38,105 bases of DNA from Victivallales bacterium. Lineage in GTDB: Bacteria; Verrucomicrobiota; Lentisphaeria; Oligosphaerales; Lenti-02. Made by a program: the position numbers and the translations under genes. The stretch is from NCBI GenBank assembly GCA_003245525.1, contig QKCY01000026.1, forward strand, positions 1 through 38,105, given 5' to 3'. Positions 17,688-26,235 of the stretch are shown here, piece after piece. A model generated the notes under the pieces. The model was not told the DNA's origin. It made no database searches and saw nothing but the letters and a program-made list of their open reading frames with translations. Position 1 is the stretch's first letter, and each line of letters starts with the position of its first letter.

Positions 17688-20600
17688 CCAACCGGATCTC
17701 CCAAGGCGAGAGAGTCAGGGTGGTCTTCTCGCCTTCCCAGGTCAGGGCACCCGTCTGCTGCTGATCGGTGATGTTGACCAGGATGACGGCTTTGCTCCCA
17801 TCGGGTGCCTGGAAGGCGTTATGGAAGATGGCCGGGATTTGGCGCGGGGCATCCCGGCGCCACAGGCTCATGCCACTGGCCTTGAGCCAGAGACCGAGCC
17901 GGTAGCTCTTGCCGACGGAAAGCGCCTTGCCGTCCACCGGCAGGGCCAGGTTCGCCTCCGCCCAGGTTCCGTCCTCGTCGTTGGCGAGGCGGAGCGCCGC
18001 CGTGCCCCCGTGCTTCTGAGCGGAATCACGCTGCGGCCGGTTCGCTTCCTCGACCCCGAAGGAGGTCTTGCTCGTCGGGCTTTGCCACCCGGCGGGGACA
18101 CCGGTAGCCTCGTCCCAGTTCTCGAAGTCGCCCCGGGTCAGAAGATTCCCGTCACTCCCAACCTCGGTGAGCGTGAGATCGTCGAACCACAGCTTCCCTT
18201 TGCCCTGGAGATAGAGGTAGATGGTCCCGCGCTCGGCCCCCTCCGGAACCGTGAAGGTCACTTCGCGCTGTTCCCACTGCGGCACGTCCGCCTCCCCGAT
18301 CGGGATGTACGCGCTGTGGAAGATCCGCCCCTTGGCATCGGAGAAATGGAGCGGCACCCGGCGCGTGAGACGCGCCTTGCGGGCCGGGGTGTAGCTGCAT
18401 TCGACCCGTTGGGTGGTCAACTCGGGTGGATGCAGCATGCGCCCCGTGACCAGATACGGCCGTCCCGTCCCGGAGTACAGGCTCACCCACTGCCGCAGGA
18501 GCCGATTCTGCGGGGTGTCGGTCCAGACTGCGGCCGTGCCCTCTCCCTGGGCAGAGAGCTCCTCCAGCACAACGTCGTCGAGCCATACCGTAGCCTCCTG
18601 GTCGCCCGTGCTCAGCGCGATCGCGACCCGACGCATGGGCACGTCAAGGGTGAAGTCGATTTGCTTAGGGGTCCAGTCGGTTGCTTCGGATAGATCGATG
18701 GCCCAACTCCCGCGAACCTTGTGCTTCACATCGGTGGCCGTGACGGTCACGACTCCTTTGGCCGGCCCGGTCGACTTCAGCCAGACCCGCAAGCGGTACC
18801 GGTTGCCGTTGCACATCGCCGGGCCTGGGTTGCAGATCTCGTGCTGCACCGTGGCCGTCTCGCCCTTGCGTCCGGCCAGTCGCAGCGAGAACTCCCCGCC
18901 ATGCTTCTCCTGCGCATCCCGGGCGACTTCGCCCGTGTAGCGCCAGATCTGCCCCATCCCCACAGCCAGGTTCTGCCAGTAGACCGGGGTCCGGCTGTCG
19001 CTCCATTCCTCGAATCCGCCGTTGGGCAACACCGGCTCGCCGGGAAGACCATGGATGGCCGGGCGGTAGAGCAGGGCATTGCCGTTCACAATGGAGTAGG
19101 CCACACTCTCGATGTTCTCCAGCGAACCCGAGAGCATGGCGTACAGCGGCGAAAACTCGTGGTAGAGGTAGTCGATGACCGGAGCCGGTTCGTTCCCCGG
19201 CAGCTTCGGCGAGGTCCAGGGGGCAGCGCCCTTGTAAAAGTTCAGGCAGGAATCCTGGAGAAACAGCTCCTGCGTCTGCTCGAAACCGGCGATGGAGAAA
19301 CCGGGCAGTTTCCTGCGCAGCGAACGCAGTTGCTCGTGGATCGCGTCGGTCTCCCACAGGCCATGGCCTGGTGGATGGCCATGGTCCCGGCTGTAGCAGA
19401 CGTTCTGCATGCCGCCACTGGGCCAGTGACCGCCGACCACCTGGTCGATGTGGAAGATGTCGGCCCCCCGCTGGTGCAGGCCCTCGGCGAGGGTGTCGAA
19501 CCACTCGCGAGTCCAGGGGTCGCCCTGGCAGAGATTCGCCGTCTCGCCTCCCTCCATCCAGCTTGATCCCTGGCTGTAGGGCGAGCCATCCCGTCGGATT
19601 GCGGCATGGGCGCGGGCTACCTCTGCGAAGGCCTCCCGGCCATCCCAGATATAGCCGCCGGCCGGGCGTTTCCCGTAGGCGAGCCACCACTGGTAACCCG
19701 ATGGGGCCAGATACACATGGGCCCCCACCCGGTGCAGGGCCTGGGCTCCGCGCATGAATTCCTCGTCCGACGGGTAGAGCGGGAAATGACCCGGCGAGGC
19801 CCACGCAGCCAGGCCCTCGCAGGCGAAGAGAATCACGGTTGGTGGCGGTGCGGCGCCGAAATGGCGGGGCCAATACCGCTCGATCCAGTCCGCAATGGCG
19901 GTCATGCTCTCCGCGTTACCCCACCGCGAGCGGAGATCGCAGAAGAGAATCGCCGATCCGTCCTTCACCCAACCGGGGATGGTGTCCTGTTCGGGAATCG
20001 TCTTGGCGCACCAGGCCTGTTCCTGGGCCCACTGCTTGTAGAGGTCGGCCCCGTCGCGCCAGTCGGTGGGGCTGGTCGTCTCCCGACCCCGGAACGTCGT
20101 CGTCGCGACGGCGTAGTCCAGTGTCGTCGGCGACATCGCTTCCAGGTAGCAGAGGTGCCCCCAGGACAATTCCAGACCCTCGGTTGTGCGCGTGATATCG
20201 AGGGTCTTCGGGTAGCCCTTGCCATCCTGGGTAGCACTGTAGAGCCCCGCCGCGCCATCGTAGTAGCAGGCAAACTGCGCGGTAAGCGTGCCCGGCTGGT
20301 AGGCGTGGATGCGGTCGCCCGTGCGCCACTGTCCCGGGCGTCGGTAGATGCCACTCGTGCTCAGGCCGGCGACAAGGGCATCATCGTCGTCGCTCTCGCC
20401 CAGCGTCGCCCGCAGCGTCATGACCGGGTAACGGATCTCCTCCAGAACCAAGGGCTCCTTGCCACTCACCGAGATCCCCCAACGTACCAGCGGATCGTCC
20501 TGCTTCAGCGAGATCGTACACAGCGCCTCGATCTGGTGGCCCCCGATGCCCTGGAAGAGCACCTTGGCGACAGCGCCATCCGCGCCCGTCTCCACAGTAT

Positions 20601-20898
20601 ACGTCACCTCTGCCGCATCCAGGCTGCTGAACGTCTCCGTCGCGCCCGATGTCTCCCCTTGTTGTGTGCAGGTCAACCGGAACAGGCAGGGCTTCGCCGA
20701 TGGCGCGATGAACTCCTGCTGGCTGGCCACGTCCGCGAGCGAGACGACCGCCCCCTTCTGTGCCTTGTCGAGGACAAGGGTCAAGCGTCCATTGCCCAGC
20801 ACGAGCCGCGTCGCCTCATCCTGCACGCTGACTTGACCCTGGACGCTGCCGAAGGCAGCAAGAAGCAGCCCTAGCGTTGCGGCAACCTGTCGTACCAT
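17677..20898 (-). CDS. Large secreted glycoside hydrolase (DUF6259-like) with carbohydrate-binding-like modules
   Basis: 1073 residues. Signal peptide MVRQVAATLGLLLAAFGSVQGQ. An N-terminal beta-supersandwich (to about 270) precedes a TIM-barrel-like region (GWVKDGSAILFCDLRSRWGN, LPGNEPAPVIDYLYHEF, DIFHIDQVVGGHW near residue 485) typical of DUF6259 glycosidases in gut PVC bacteria. Two beta-sandwich modules follow, opening with NGGFEEW (about 625) and RGDFENW (about 920), each with the SLRLAG / ALRLAN style of CBM4-like domains. A C-terminal strand-rich cap ends in WEIRLVRN. GAAGGAGAAAGGG upstream marks the start. It is the only carbohydrate enzyme here on the minus strand. The substrate is not deducible. 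Confidence 0.8.
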   Translation of the reverse strand: MVRQVAATLGLLLAAFGSVQGQVSVQDEATRLVLGNGRLTLVLDKAQKGAVVSLADVASQQEFIAPSAKPCLFRLTCTQQGETSGATETFSSLDAAEVTYTVETGADGAVAKVLFQGIGGHQIEALCTISLKQDDPLVRWGISVSGKEPLVLEEIRYPVMTLRATLGESDDDDALVAGLSTSGIYRRPGQWRTGDRIHAYQPGTLTAQFACYYDGAAGLYSATQDGKGYPKTLDITRTTEGLELSWGHLCYLEAMSPTTLDYAVATTTFRGRETTSPTDWRDGADLYKQWAQEQAWCAKTIPEQDTIPGWVKDGSAILFCDLRSRWGNAESMTAIADWIERYWPRHFGAAPPPTVILFACEGLAAWASPGHFPLYPSDEEFMRGAQALHRVGAHVYLAPSGYQWWLAYGKRPAGGYIWDGREAFAEVARAHAAIRRDGSPYSQGSSWMEGGETANLCQGDPWTREWFDTLAEGLHQRGADIFHIDQVVGGHWPSGGMQNVCYSRDHGHPPGHGLWETDAIHEQLRSLRRKLPGFSIAGFEQTQELFLQDSCLNFYKGAAPWTSPKLPGNEPAPVIDYLYHEFSPLYAMLSGSLENIESVAYSIVNGNALLYRPAIHGLPGEPVLPNGGFEEWSDSRTPVYWQNLAVGMGQIWRYTGEVARDAQEKHGGEFSLRLAGRKGETATVQHEICNPGPAMCNGNRYRLRVWLKSTGPAKGVVTVTATDVKHKVRGSWAIDLSEATDWTPKQIDFTLDVPMRRVAIALSTGDQEATVWLDDVVLEELSAQGEGTAAVWTDTPQNRLLRQWVSLYSGTGRPYLVTGRMLHPPELTTQRVECSYTPARKARLTRRVPLHFSDAKGRIFHSAYIPIGEADVPQWEQREVTFTVPEGAERGTIYLYLQGKGKLWFDDLTLTEVGSDGNLLTRGDFENWDEATGVPAGWQSPTSKTSFGVEEANRPQRDSAQKHGGTAALRLANDEDGTWAEANLALPVDGKALSVGKSYRLGLWLKASGMSLWRRDAPRQIPAIFHNAFQAPDGSKAVILVNITDQQQTGALTWEGEKTTLTLSPWEIRLVRN

Positions 20899-21555
20899 GA
20901 TGGATCCCTTTCTCCTTCACCGGCATCGCGATGCCAGCCATGAACCGAAATGGCAACCACGACCGCTGGCAGGAAGCTAGACGGACACCGGTGCCCGGTC
21001 AAGCCGGGCTCGTTCCGGTAGCAGGGGAGGGTTCCGTGTCGGAAGGCCAGGACCTCCGCCGGACTGCGGTACAAAGACAGGTACAGGACCAAGGCGTCTT
21101 CCCTGCCCTATGGCAGGTTGGGAGTTCCCGTTCGTGCATCATCCCGGGTCCTGTTTTTGCGCAGCAAACGCATCGCAAGTGATTCGAGTTTGGGATGGTG
21201 CAATCACTGTCGGAGTCCCGCCTTCAGGCGGAAGCCAGCGCGCAGCTTCAGCGAGCGCGGGACACATAGGATGCACGGAAGCGGTGGCAGTGGTCTCCCT
21301 CCGGCGCTGAAGCACCGGAGACGACTTCCGCGTGAACGCGGGACTCCGACGTGGAGAGCTCCTCGTCTTTGGTTGCGGCCAACGGCTGCCCTAAGCGTTT
21401 CGTGGCTGGCATTCCCGGAGCCGGCACGGCCCTACGCTGCCTACCCTTGCCGCGAACCCAAAAACCGCCTCGGACACATGACATTCCGGGATGGGCGGAT
21501 ATGGTTCGCCCGGTGAGTCATCGGGCGAACCGCCCATCATTAGGAGACCTGACGG
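20899..21555. other. Intergenic region between divergent genes, holding a palindromic element
   Basis: 657 bases between the divergent glycosidase and dehydrogenase genes. No gene with family support. It contains the inverted-repeat element at 21209-21350 and a copy of a short dispersed repeat at 21367-21388. Promoters for both neighbours must lie here but none stands out. Confidence 0.6.
21209..21350. repeat. 142-bp palindromic REP/MITE-like element
   Basis: The ends are perfect 13-base inverted repeats (gtcggagtcccgc at 21209-21221, complement at 21338-21350). Pairing continues inward: 24 of the first 26 bases match, and a further gcttcagcg block pairs after a short gap. The transcript would fold into a long hairpin. 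Ends starting ggagtcccgc are the sort found in mobile palindromes of planctomycete and verrucomicrobial genomes. No transposase lies inside. Confidence 0.75.
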
Positions 21556-22584
21556 ATGTCGGATGCACTGCGTGTCGGTATTGTCGGCTGCGGCATGATC
21601 GCCAAGAAGAACCACCTCCCCGGTTTCGCGAGCGCGGGCGGCTGGCAGGTGACGGCGCTCTGCGATGTGCTCCCGGAGCGCATGGCGGAGAAGGCGGAGG
21701 AGTTCAAACTGCCCGAAGCAGCCCGGTTCGAGAAGGACACGGACCTCTTCGCCTCGGGGCTGGTGGACGCGGTCGCGGTCTGCACCCCCAACGACTGCCA
21801 CTATCCCCAGACCATGGCCGCCTGCGAGGCGGGTCTGCATGTGCTCTGCGAGAAGCCGATGGCCGGTTCACTGGCCCAATGCACGGACATGGTCGGGGCC
21901 GCCAAGAAGGCGGGCGTCGTGCTTCAGATCAACCAGAGCATCCGCTATAGCGCGCCCTACCAGGCCATCGTCGCCAAGGTCAAGGAAGGAGCCATCGGCG
22001 AACCCTTCCACGCGCGCTGTATCCGGGCCGGCAACGGCACGCCGAACAAGGGCTGGAGCCCCGGGGCCGACTGGTTCGTGCAGAAGAAACACGAGGGCGG
22101 CATGCTGGTGGATATCGGCATCCACATGGCCGACCTCCTGCGCCAGATCATGGGCCCCGCCACCAAGGTGGCTGGGCTGGTGGACACCCGCCTGCCCGAC
22201 ATCGACGTGCCGGACAACATCAGCGCCCTCTACCGCTACGCCAACGGTGCAACCGGCGTCCTGGAACTCTCCTGGACCCTCCCCGGCGGCGCGGGCTTCC
22301 TGGAGGTCTACGGTACCAAGGGCCGCATCCGCATGGGTTTCAACGGCAACCTCATCGAGATGTGGCAGGACGGCCCGAACGGCGGCGTCACCACGACTGT
22401 GAACCCCGAGGGCTGCCCCAACAGCCAGAAGGTCTTTGCCCGCGCCATCCGCGGCGAGGAGCCCTCCTGGACGCCGGGCGAGTACGGCCGTCGCGCCCTG
22501 GCCCTCTGCCTCGGTGCCCTCGAATCGAGCGAAACCGGCAAATGGATCGATATCCCCACCTTCCCCGGCGAAGACGCCTGCTAA
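21556..22584 (+). CDS. Gfo/Idh/MocA family NAD(P)-dependent oxidoreductase
   Basis: 342 residues. Rossmann fold with VGIVGCGMIAKKNHLP (GxGxxA/G loop), VAVCTPNDCHYPQ and HVLCEKPMAGS, where the EKP lysine is the family's catalytic residue. The C-terminal alpha/beta domain follows (GGMLVDIGIHMADLL with the His that assists hydride transfer, then GTKGRIRMGF). Members oxidise or reduce sugars, inositols or sugar acids. The start ATG 21556 has TTAGGAGACC ahead. The isomerase at 22724 follows in the same direction, a common pairing for polyol or amino-sugar catabolism. The exact substrate is unknown. Confidence 0.9.
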   Translation: MSDALRVGIVGCGMIAKKNHLPGFASAGGWQVTALCDVLPERMAEKAEEFKLPEAARFEKDTDLFASGLVDAVAVCTPNDCHYPQTMAACEAGLHVLCEKPMAGSLAQCTDMVGAAKKAGVVLQINQSIRYSAPYQAIVAKVKEGAIGEPFHARCIRAGNGTPNKGWSPGADWFVQKKHEGGMLVDIGIHMADLLRQIMGPATKVAGLVDTRLPDIDVPDNISALYRYANGATGVLELSWTLPGGAGFLEVYGTKGRIRMGFNGNLIEMWQDGPNGGVTTTVNPEGCPNSQKVFARAIRGEEPSWTPGEYGRRALALCLGALESSETGKWIDIPTFPGEDAC

Positions 22585-22594
22585 GGCTTCGTTC

Positions 22595-22720
22595 TGGAAT
22601 GGTGGAAGAGTGGAATGGTGGAACCAGTGCCACCCACGGACCACGGACCACGGATCCCGCAGAGCGGGACTGCTGCTTCGCACCAGCCACTGACAACCGA
22701 CAACTGACCAAGGACAAACC
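22595..22720 (+). repeat. Short direct-repeat spacer between dehydrogenase and isomerase
   Basis: Contains tggaatggtggaa twice (22595-22607, 22611-22623), then runs of accacgg and of tgacaac-like units. It is non-coding spacer built from simple units, apparently expanded by slippage. Confidence 0.6.
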
Positions 22721-22723
22721 ACA

Positions 22724-23596
22724 ATGAAAATCGGCGTGAGTTCCTACAGCTACAGTCGCCTGGTCCGCAGCGGCCAGATGCAGCAGATCGAGGTGATCGC
22801 GAAGGCCAAGGAGATGGGCTTCGACGTCATCGAGTTCTCCACCATCGCCGTGCCCGAGAACAAGACCCTCCCCGGTTTCGCCGCCGAGCTGAAGGCGGAA
22901 GCCGAACGGGTCGGCATCGAGATCGCCAACTACACCATCGGCGCCGACTTCCTCAAGGGTTCCGGCGGCGATCTCCAGGCCGAGATCGAGCGGGTGAAGC
23001 GCGAAGTGGACATCGCCGAAATCCTCGGCGTCCCCGGCATGCGCCACGACGCCAGCGGCGGCTTCCCCGCCGACTACGTGGGCGCGAAGAGCTTCGCCGC
23101 CGCCATTCCGCGCCTGGCCGAGGGCTGCCGCGCCGTCACCGAGTACGCGGCCACCAAGGGCATCAAGACCATGGTCGAGAACCACGGCCATTTCTGCCAG
23201 GACAGCCTGCGCGTCGAAGCCCTCGTCACCGCCGTCAACCACCCCAACTTCGGCGTGTTGATCGACATGGGCAACTTCATCTGCGTGGACGACGATCCCC
23301 CGACCGCCGTCGGCCGCCTGCTGCCCTACGCCTTCCACTGCCATGCCAAGGACTTCCACCTCAAGCCCGGCACCGACGTCTTCCCCGGCGAAGGCTGGGC
23401 GCTGACCCGGGGCGGCAACTACCGCCGCGCCGCCATCATCGGCCACGGCAACGTGCCCGTGCTCCAGTGCGTGCGCGTCATGAAGAAGGCCGGCTTCGAC
23501 GGCGTCCTCTCCATCGAGTTCGAGGGCATCGAGGAGGTCCTCAACGCCATCCGCATCGGCCACGACAACCTCCGCCGCTTCGTCGAGATGGCCTAG
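22724..23596 (+). CDS. Sugar phosphate isomerase/epimerase (TIM barrel), second copy
   Basis: 290 residues. N-terminal MKIGVSSYSYSRLV, then MVENHGHFC (metal glutamate), VLIDMGNFI (aspartate), FHCHAKDF (histidine) and LSIEFEGIE (final glutamate): the four metal ligands of the AP endonuclease 2 / xylose isomerase-like fold. It is only distantly similar to the isomerase at 7953. AAGGA lies ahead of ATG 22724. Following the Gfo/Idh/MocA gene, it probably acts on the same sugar or cyclitol intermediate. An intrinsic-looking hairpin lies 55 bases after its stop. Confidence 0.87.
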   Translation: MKIGVSSYSYSRLVRSGQMQQIEVIAKAKEMGFDVIEFSTIAVPENKTLPGFAAELKAEAERVGIEIANYTIGADFLKGSGGDLQAEIERVKREVDIAEILGVPGMRHDASGGFPADYVGAKSFAAAIPRLAEGCRAVTEYAATKGIKTMVENHGHFCQDSLRVEALVTAVNHPNFGVLIDMGNFICVDDDPPTAVGRLLPYAFHCHAKDFHLKPGTDVFPGEGWALTRGGNYRRAAIIGHGNVPVLQCVRVMKKAGFDGVLSIEFEGIEEVLNAIRIGHDNLRRFVEMA

Positions 23597-23651
23597 CCCG
23601 GTTCCGCCACGTCGAGTACCAGGCGGCCCCCACCTTCGCCGCCTGGGTCAC

Positions 23652-23679
23652 GGGGAGGGCGAGCTCTTTCGCCCTCCCC
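23652..23679 (+). terminator. Hairpin after the isomerase gene
   Basis: 11-bp perfect stem ggggagggcga / tcgccctcccc with a six-base loop, 55 bases past the isomerase stop. No long T run follows, but the position and strength fit a terminator for the dehydrogenase-isomerase unit. Confidence 0.6.
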
Positions 23680-23878
23680 TCCCCGACTTCCGCGGATGGC
23701 TCAACCCATGGAGCGATATCTTGGCGGCCGGTGAGAGCCCATACAGAGTCACTTGAAAGGCCCTGCAGAAGCGCCAGCGTATCATGCGTGAACAATGTCT
23801 TTTCCGACAGGTTCCAGAGATACCGGGAGGCTCCGTGCCAGCGCACACTTCAACGTGATGATTTGCTGGCGAAGACCA

Positions 23879-24613
23879 ATGACCAGAAGACATGCCATCA
23901 CAGTAACCTTACTGATCCTGCTCCTCGGGGTTGGGTGCAGATCAATTCCCGAAAACAGCCGAATAGGTCAAGTTCAGTGGACGCTGGACGATTCCATGGC
24001 AGGTCGTGTCGTTGGGACGAAAGGTCAGATTGTCGGCACCGGACAAGTGCTCTATGAGAGCGACTTCCCGATATGGGCACTGGCGTTGGTCAAAGTGGTT
24101 CTTGACGACGGTACAGAGCTGGCGGCTTTCGGCGAGTGTGCGGTCGCGCCACACCCGTTGCTAACCGCAAATGGTCTGGAATGGCTCATTCATACATGGG
24201 ACGAGGGAGCCGTCATCATCCGTAACCGCAATGATGCGTTTGTACGTTCGCCGTGGGCTGTTACTCACTGCCCCAAAGGCGCTGTCATCTATGTTGAGCA
24301 CTTCCCGAATCCCCGGATTGCTGTCCTAGAGGGCAAGGCAACAGTCACCCATCTACCGGAAAACGGAGAACCCCAGGCATGTCTGCTCATGGCTGGTCAA
24401 CAGATCAGCTGTGGATGGCAAGAACGGCAGCTCACATCAGTGCCAGACCTTCCCTCTCACCGAGCCGGGTCCCTTCGGTTAGGCGTCGCCGATCTCCAGC
24501 CGCAAACCCGGGAAGAGGCCTTGGCCAGGTCCAAAGCAACCGAGGAGGGCGAGCAGTGGCCTGACTGGCCTGACAGCCCTGAGGACGACGAGAGGGAAAC
24601 GCCAACAAAGTAG
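23879..24613 (+). CDS. FecR-like lipoprotein
   Basis: 244 residues from ATG 23879. A lipoprotein signal: hydrophobic run ending LLLGVGC with C20. The body contains a FecR-like beta stretch (GAVIIRNRNDAFVRSPWAV, then AVIYVEHFPNPRIAVLEGKATVTH and LLMAGQQIS), the pattern of a FecR domain in which a GTxF strand and an EGxV strand precede a GQ turn. FecR domains sense or transmit signals at the envelope. The acidic C-terminal tail (WPDWPDSPEDDERETPTK) is unusual. There is no partner sigma factor or TonB receptor beside it. The longer frame from 23795 lacks a signal. Domain call moderately sure. Confidence 0.65.
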   Translation: MTRRHAITVTLLILLLGVGCRSIPENSRIGQVQWTLDDSMAGRVVGTKGQIVGTGQVLYESDFPIWALALVKVVLDDGTELAAFGECAVAPHPLLTANGLEWLIHTWDEGAVIIRNRNDAFVRSPWAVTHCPKGAVIYVEHFPNPRIAVLEGKATVTHLPENGEPQACLLMAGQQISCGWQERQLTSVPDLPSHRAGSLRLGVADLQPQTREEALARSKATEEGEQWPDWPDSPEDDERETPTK

Positions 24614-24740
24614 TGCCGCTGATGCAGGACCCGCCGCTCCGCTCTGGGGGCCGCCGCACAGCAGACCACCACGTTGGCGAAGGTGCCAGAAGGAGCCCGT
24701 TCCCTGTGTTTCGTCCAGAGCGTTGGTTCGGGCCGGGTGC

Positions 24741-24778
24741 TGGAGAAGCGCCCGGCCTCGGGCGCGGGCGATCCTGCC
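24741..24778 (+). repeat. Dispersed 38-base repeat, copy 1
   Basis: Matches 26236-26273 at 35 of 38 positions. The core cgcccggcctcgggcg folds as a six-base-pair stem with a gcct loop. No coding content. Confidence 0.75.
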
Positions 24779-24841
24779 CGCGTCTCGACCAATGGTATTC
24801 AGCAGGACGACTGCACACCGCCTCAAGCGTCCCAGTTAGTG

Positions 24842-24903
24842 GTCCAGGCTTTGCCCTGTGTGTTTGCTTCCCAATCCAAGGGACAACAGGCTAAAGCCTG
24901 GAC
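24842..24903. repeat. Palindromic REP-like element
   Basis: Arms gtccaggctttgccctgt (24842-24859) and its near-complement (24886-24903) pair at 16 of 18 positions around a 26-base loop. This is a different family from the element at 21209. Sits in non-coding DNA. Confidence 0.7.
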
Positions 24904-25033
24904 TACCAACAGGTCGCTGATCCGAGAACGGGAAGGAGCCGTCTCTCCCGCTCTGAATTGCCACATGGAACTCGTCCCTTGCGGCTTGTCCAACCAACCT
25001 CAGCCACTCAATCTCACACGAGGCGCTTGCACA

Positions 25034-25936
25034 TTACTGATTAGGGAGAAGAGCCGGAATCTCGTTGACAGTCTTCACGGGCTTGACGTCCTCTCCCATC
25101 AGCTTCAGCGCTTCTAGAGCAGCTTCCCTGACGGAAAAGACCTGCACGCTTCTCCCAGGATAGTGTCTCTCATCAACCGCGTCATCGTCTAGCAGTTTTC
25201 GCAACAAGGGAACTGACTCCGCAAGTTTCTCCTGTCCACATACTATCGCGCCTGTCACCCTCTCGTCCTTGTCATCAGATTCGAGGAATGACAAAGCCAT
25301 CCTTCTGACTTCTGCTCTTGCTTCCTCAACTATCTCTTCCCATTCCTTTTTGTCGGTCTGATGTAGTCCATATATGTTCGATTCGTCTTCTCCATATGCA
25401 TATCCGCTACTGAGTTCAATCAGAATCATTTTGTTGATCTGGAGTCGAACGCAGAAGACCGTGCTGTCATGGCAGAAGAAGCCGATGGAGTGTTCATTCC
25501 AATAGAAACCGGAACGGCTTGCTCTCATACGACCCAGATCCGCTACTGTCCCGATCCCAAGTGAGGCGAGACTATGCACGCGAATCAGCCATCCATTTCT
25601 TCCATATATCACAATTGGAATATCGCCTAAGCTACCCCAATCATCCATGGTGACAACATATCTCCCGGAATCGGACACATAGATGCGGACAGGGGTGGCA
25701 TTGTTCACAAGGTATCGTGACCATAACTCCTCCTTTTCTCTGTACAGAGTAGCATAGCAGTTCCCCGGTTTCGTTTGCCAGTCCTCATCTAGCTCGACAG
25801 TGAGGCGGTAATCCCCATTGCCGGAAAGGAATTCAGTCTTCCTGGGCAACCCGCACTTATCTGCCCCAACCAAGAATGATAGTGAGGCACAGACTAGAAA
25901 CAGTTGGGATTTGCGCACCTTCCTCATTCCTTTCAT
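25034..25936 (-). CDS. Secreted protein with C-terminal helical repeats, AT-richer than neighbours
   Basis: 300 residues from ATG 25936 (AAGGAGAGGG ahead; ATG 25927 also possible). Signal peptide VRKSQLFLVCASLSFLVGADKC, possibly a lipoprotein. The central beta-rich part (YVSDSGRYVVTMDDWGS, IVIYGRNGWLIRVHSLASLG) recalls secreted beta-propeller-like proteins of PVC bacteria. The C-terminal region (MALSFLESDDKDERVTGAIV, SVREAALEALKLMGEDV) looks like two HEAT-type repeats. The base composition is clearly AT-richer than the surrounding genes, and it lies on the minus strand between repeat-rich spacers, which suggests transfer. Function unknown. Confidence 0.7.
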   Translation of the reverse strand: MKGMRKVRKSQLFLVCASLSFLVGADKCGLPRKTEFLSGNGDYRLTVELDEDWQTKPGNCYATLYREKEELWSRYLVNNATPVRIYVSDSGRYVVTMDDWGSLGDIPIVIYGRNGWLIRVHSLASLGIGTVADLGRMRASRSGFYWNEHSIGFFCHDSTVFCVRLQINKMILIELSSGYAYGEDESNIYGLHQTDKKEWEEIVEEARAEVRRMALSFLESDDKDERVTGAIVCGQEKLAESVPLLRKLLDDDAVDERHYPGRSVQVFSVREAALEALKLMGEDVKPVKTVNEIPALLPNQ

Positions 25937-26017
25937 CCCTCTCCTTCTTGGGTGAAGCAAAACGAACATCAACAGAGGGCGCTGGGCCTCATGGTCACCG
26001 CTTTGCATCCATAGAGG

Positions 26018-26176
26018 CTAGAGAACAGAAGCATCCGGCCGGGTCCCATCACAAGATCCCTTCATCCGCAGTTTCTCGGGTGACCCCTCCCGCACGCGGA
26101 AGATGTCCACGGACAGGATAGCATAGTCCCAAGCGTTCACCAGAACGAGCCCGTCGCCTATACTTTCGTATCCCAT
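26018..26176 (-). CDS. Possible small protein or gene remnant
   Basis: 52 residues. The frame reads MGYESIGDGLVLVNAWDYA and on to a TAG, with GGGGAG seven bases before the ATG. The amino-acid mix is balanced, unlike the Arg/Pro-rich shadow frames nearby. It could be a small real gene, or the tail of a decayed one. No family recognised. Confidence 0.3.
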   Translation of the reverse strand: MGYESIGDGLVLVNAWDYAILSVDIFRVREGSPEKLRMKGSCDGTRPDASVL

Positions 26177-26235
26177 CGAGGCGCTCCCCGCCCGAGTCCG
26201 GGGGGGTCCCCATACCGTTTGATCGTACCTAGCTT

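Larger units (their letters stand above)
24614..25033. other. Repeat-rich intergenic region
   Basis: 420 bases without a credible gene. Holds one copy of a 38-base dispersed repeat (24741-24778) and a palindromic element (24842-24903). Frames across it are rich in Arg/Ala/Gly/Pro and have no family features. Confidence 0.6.
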
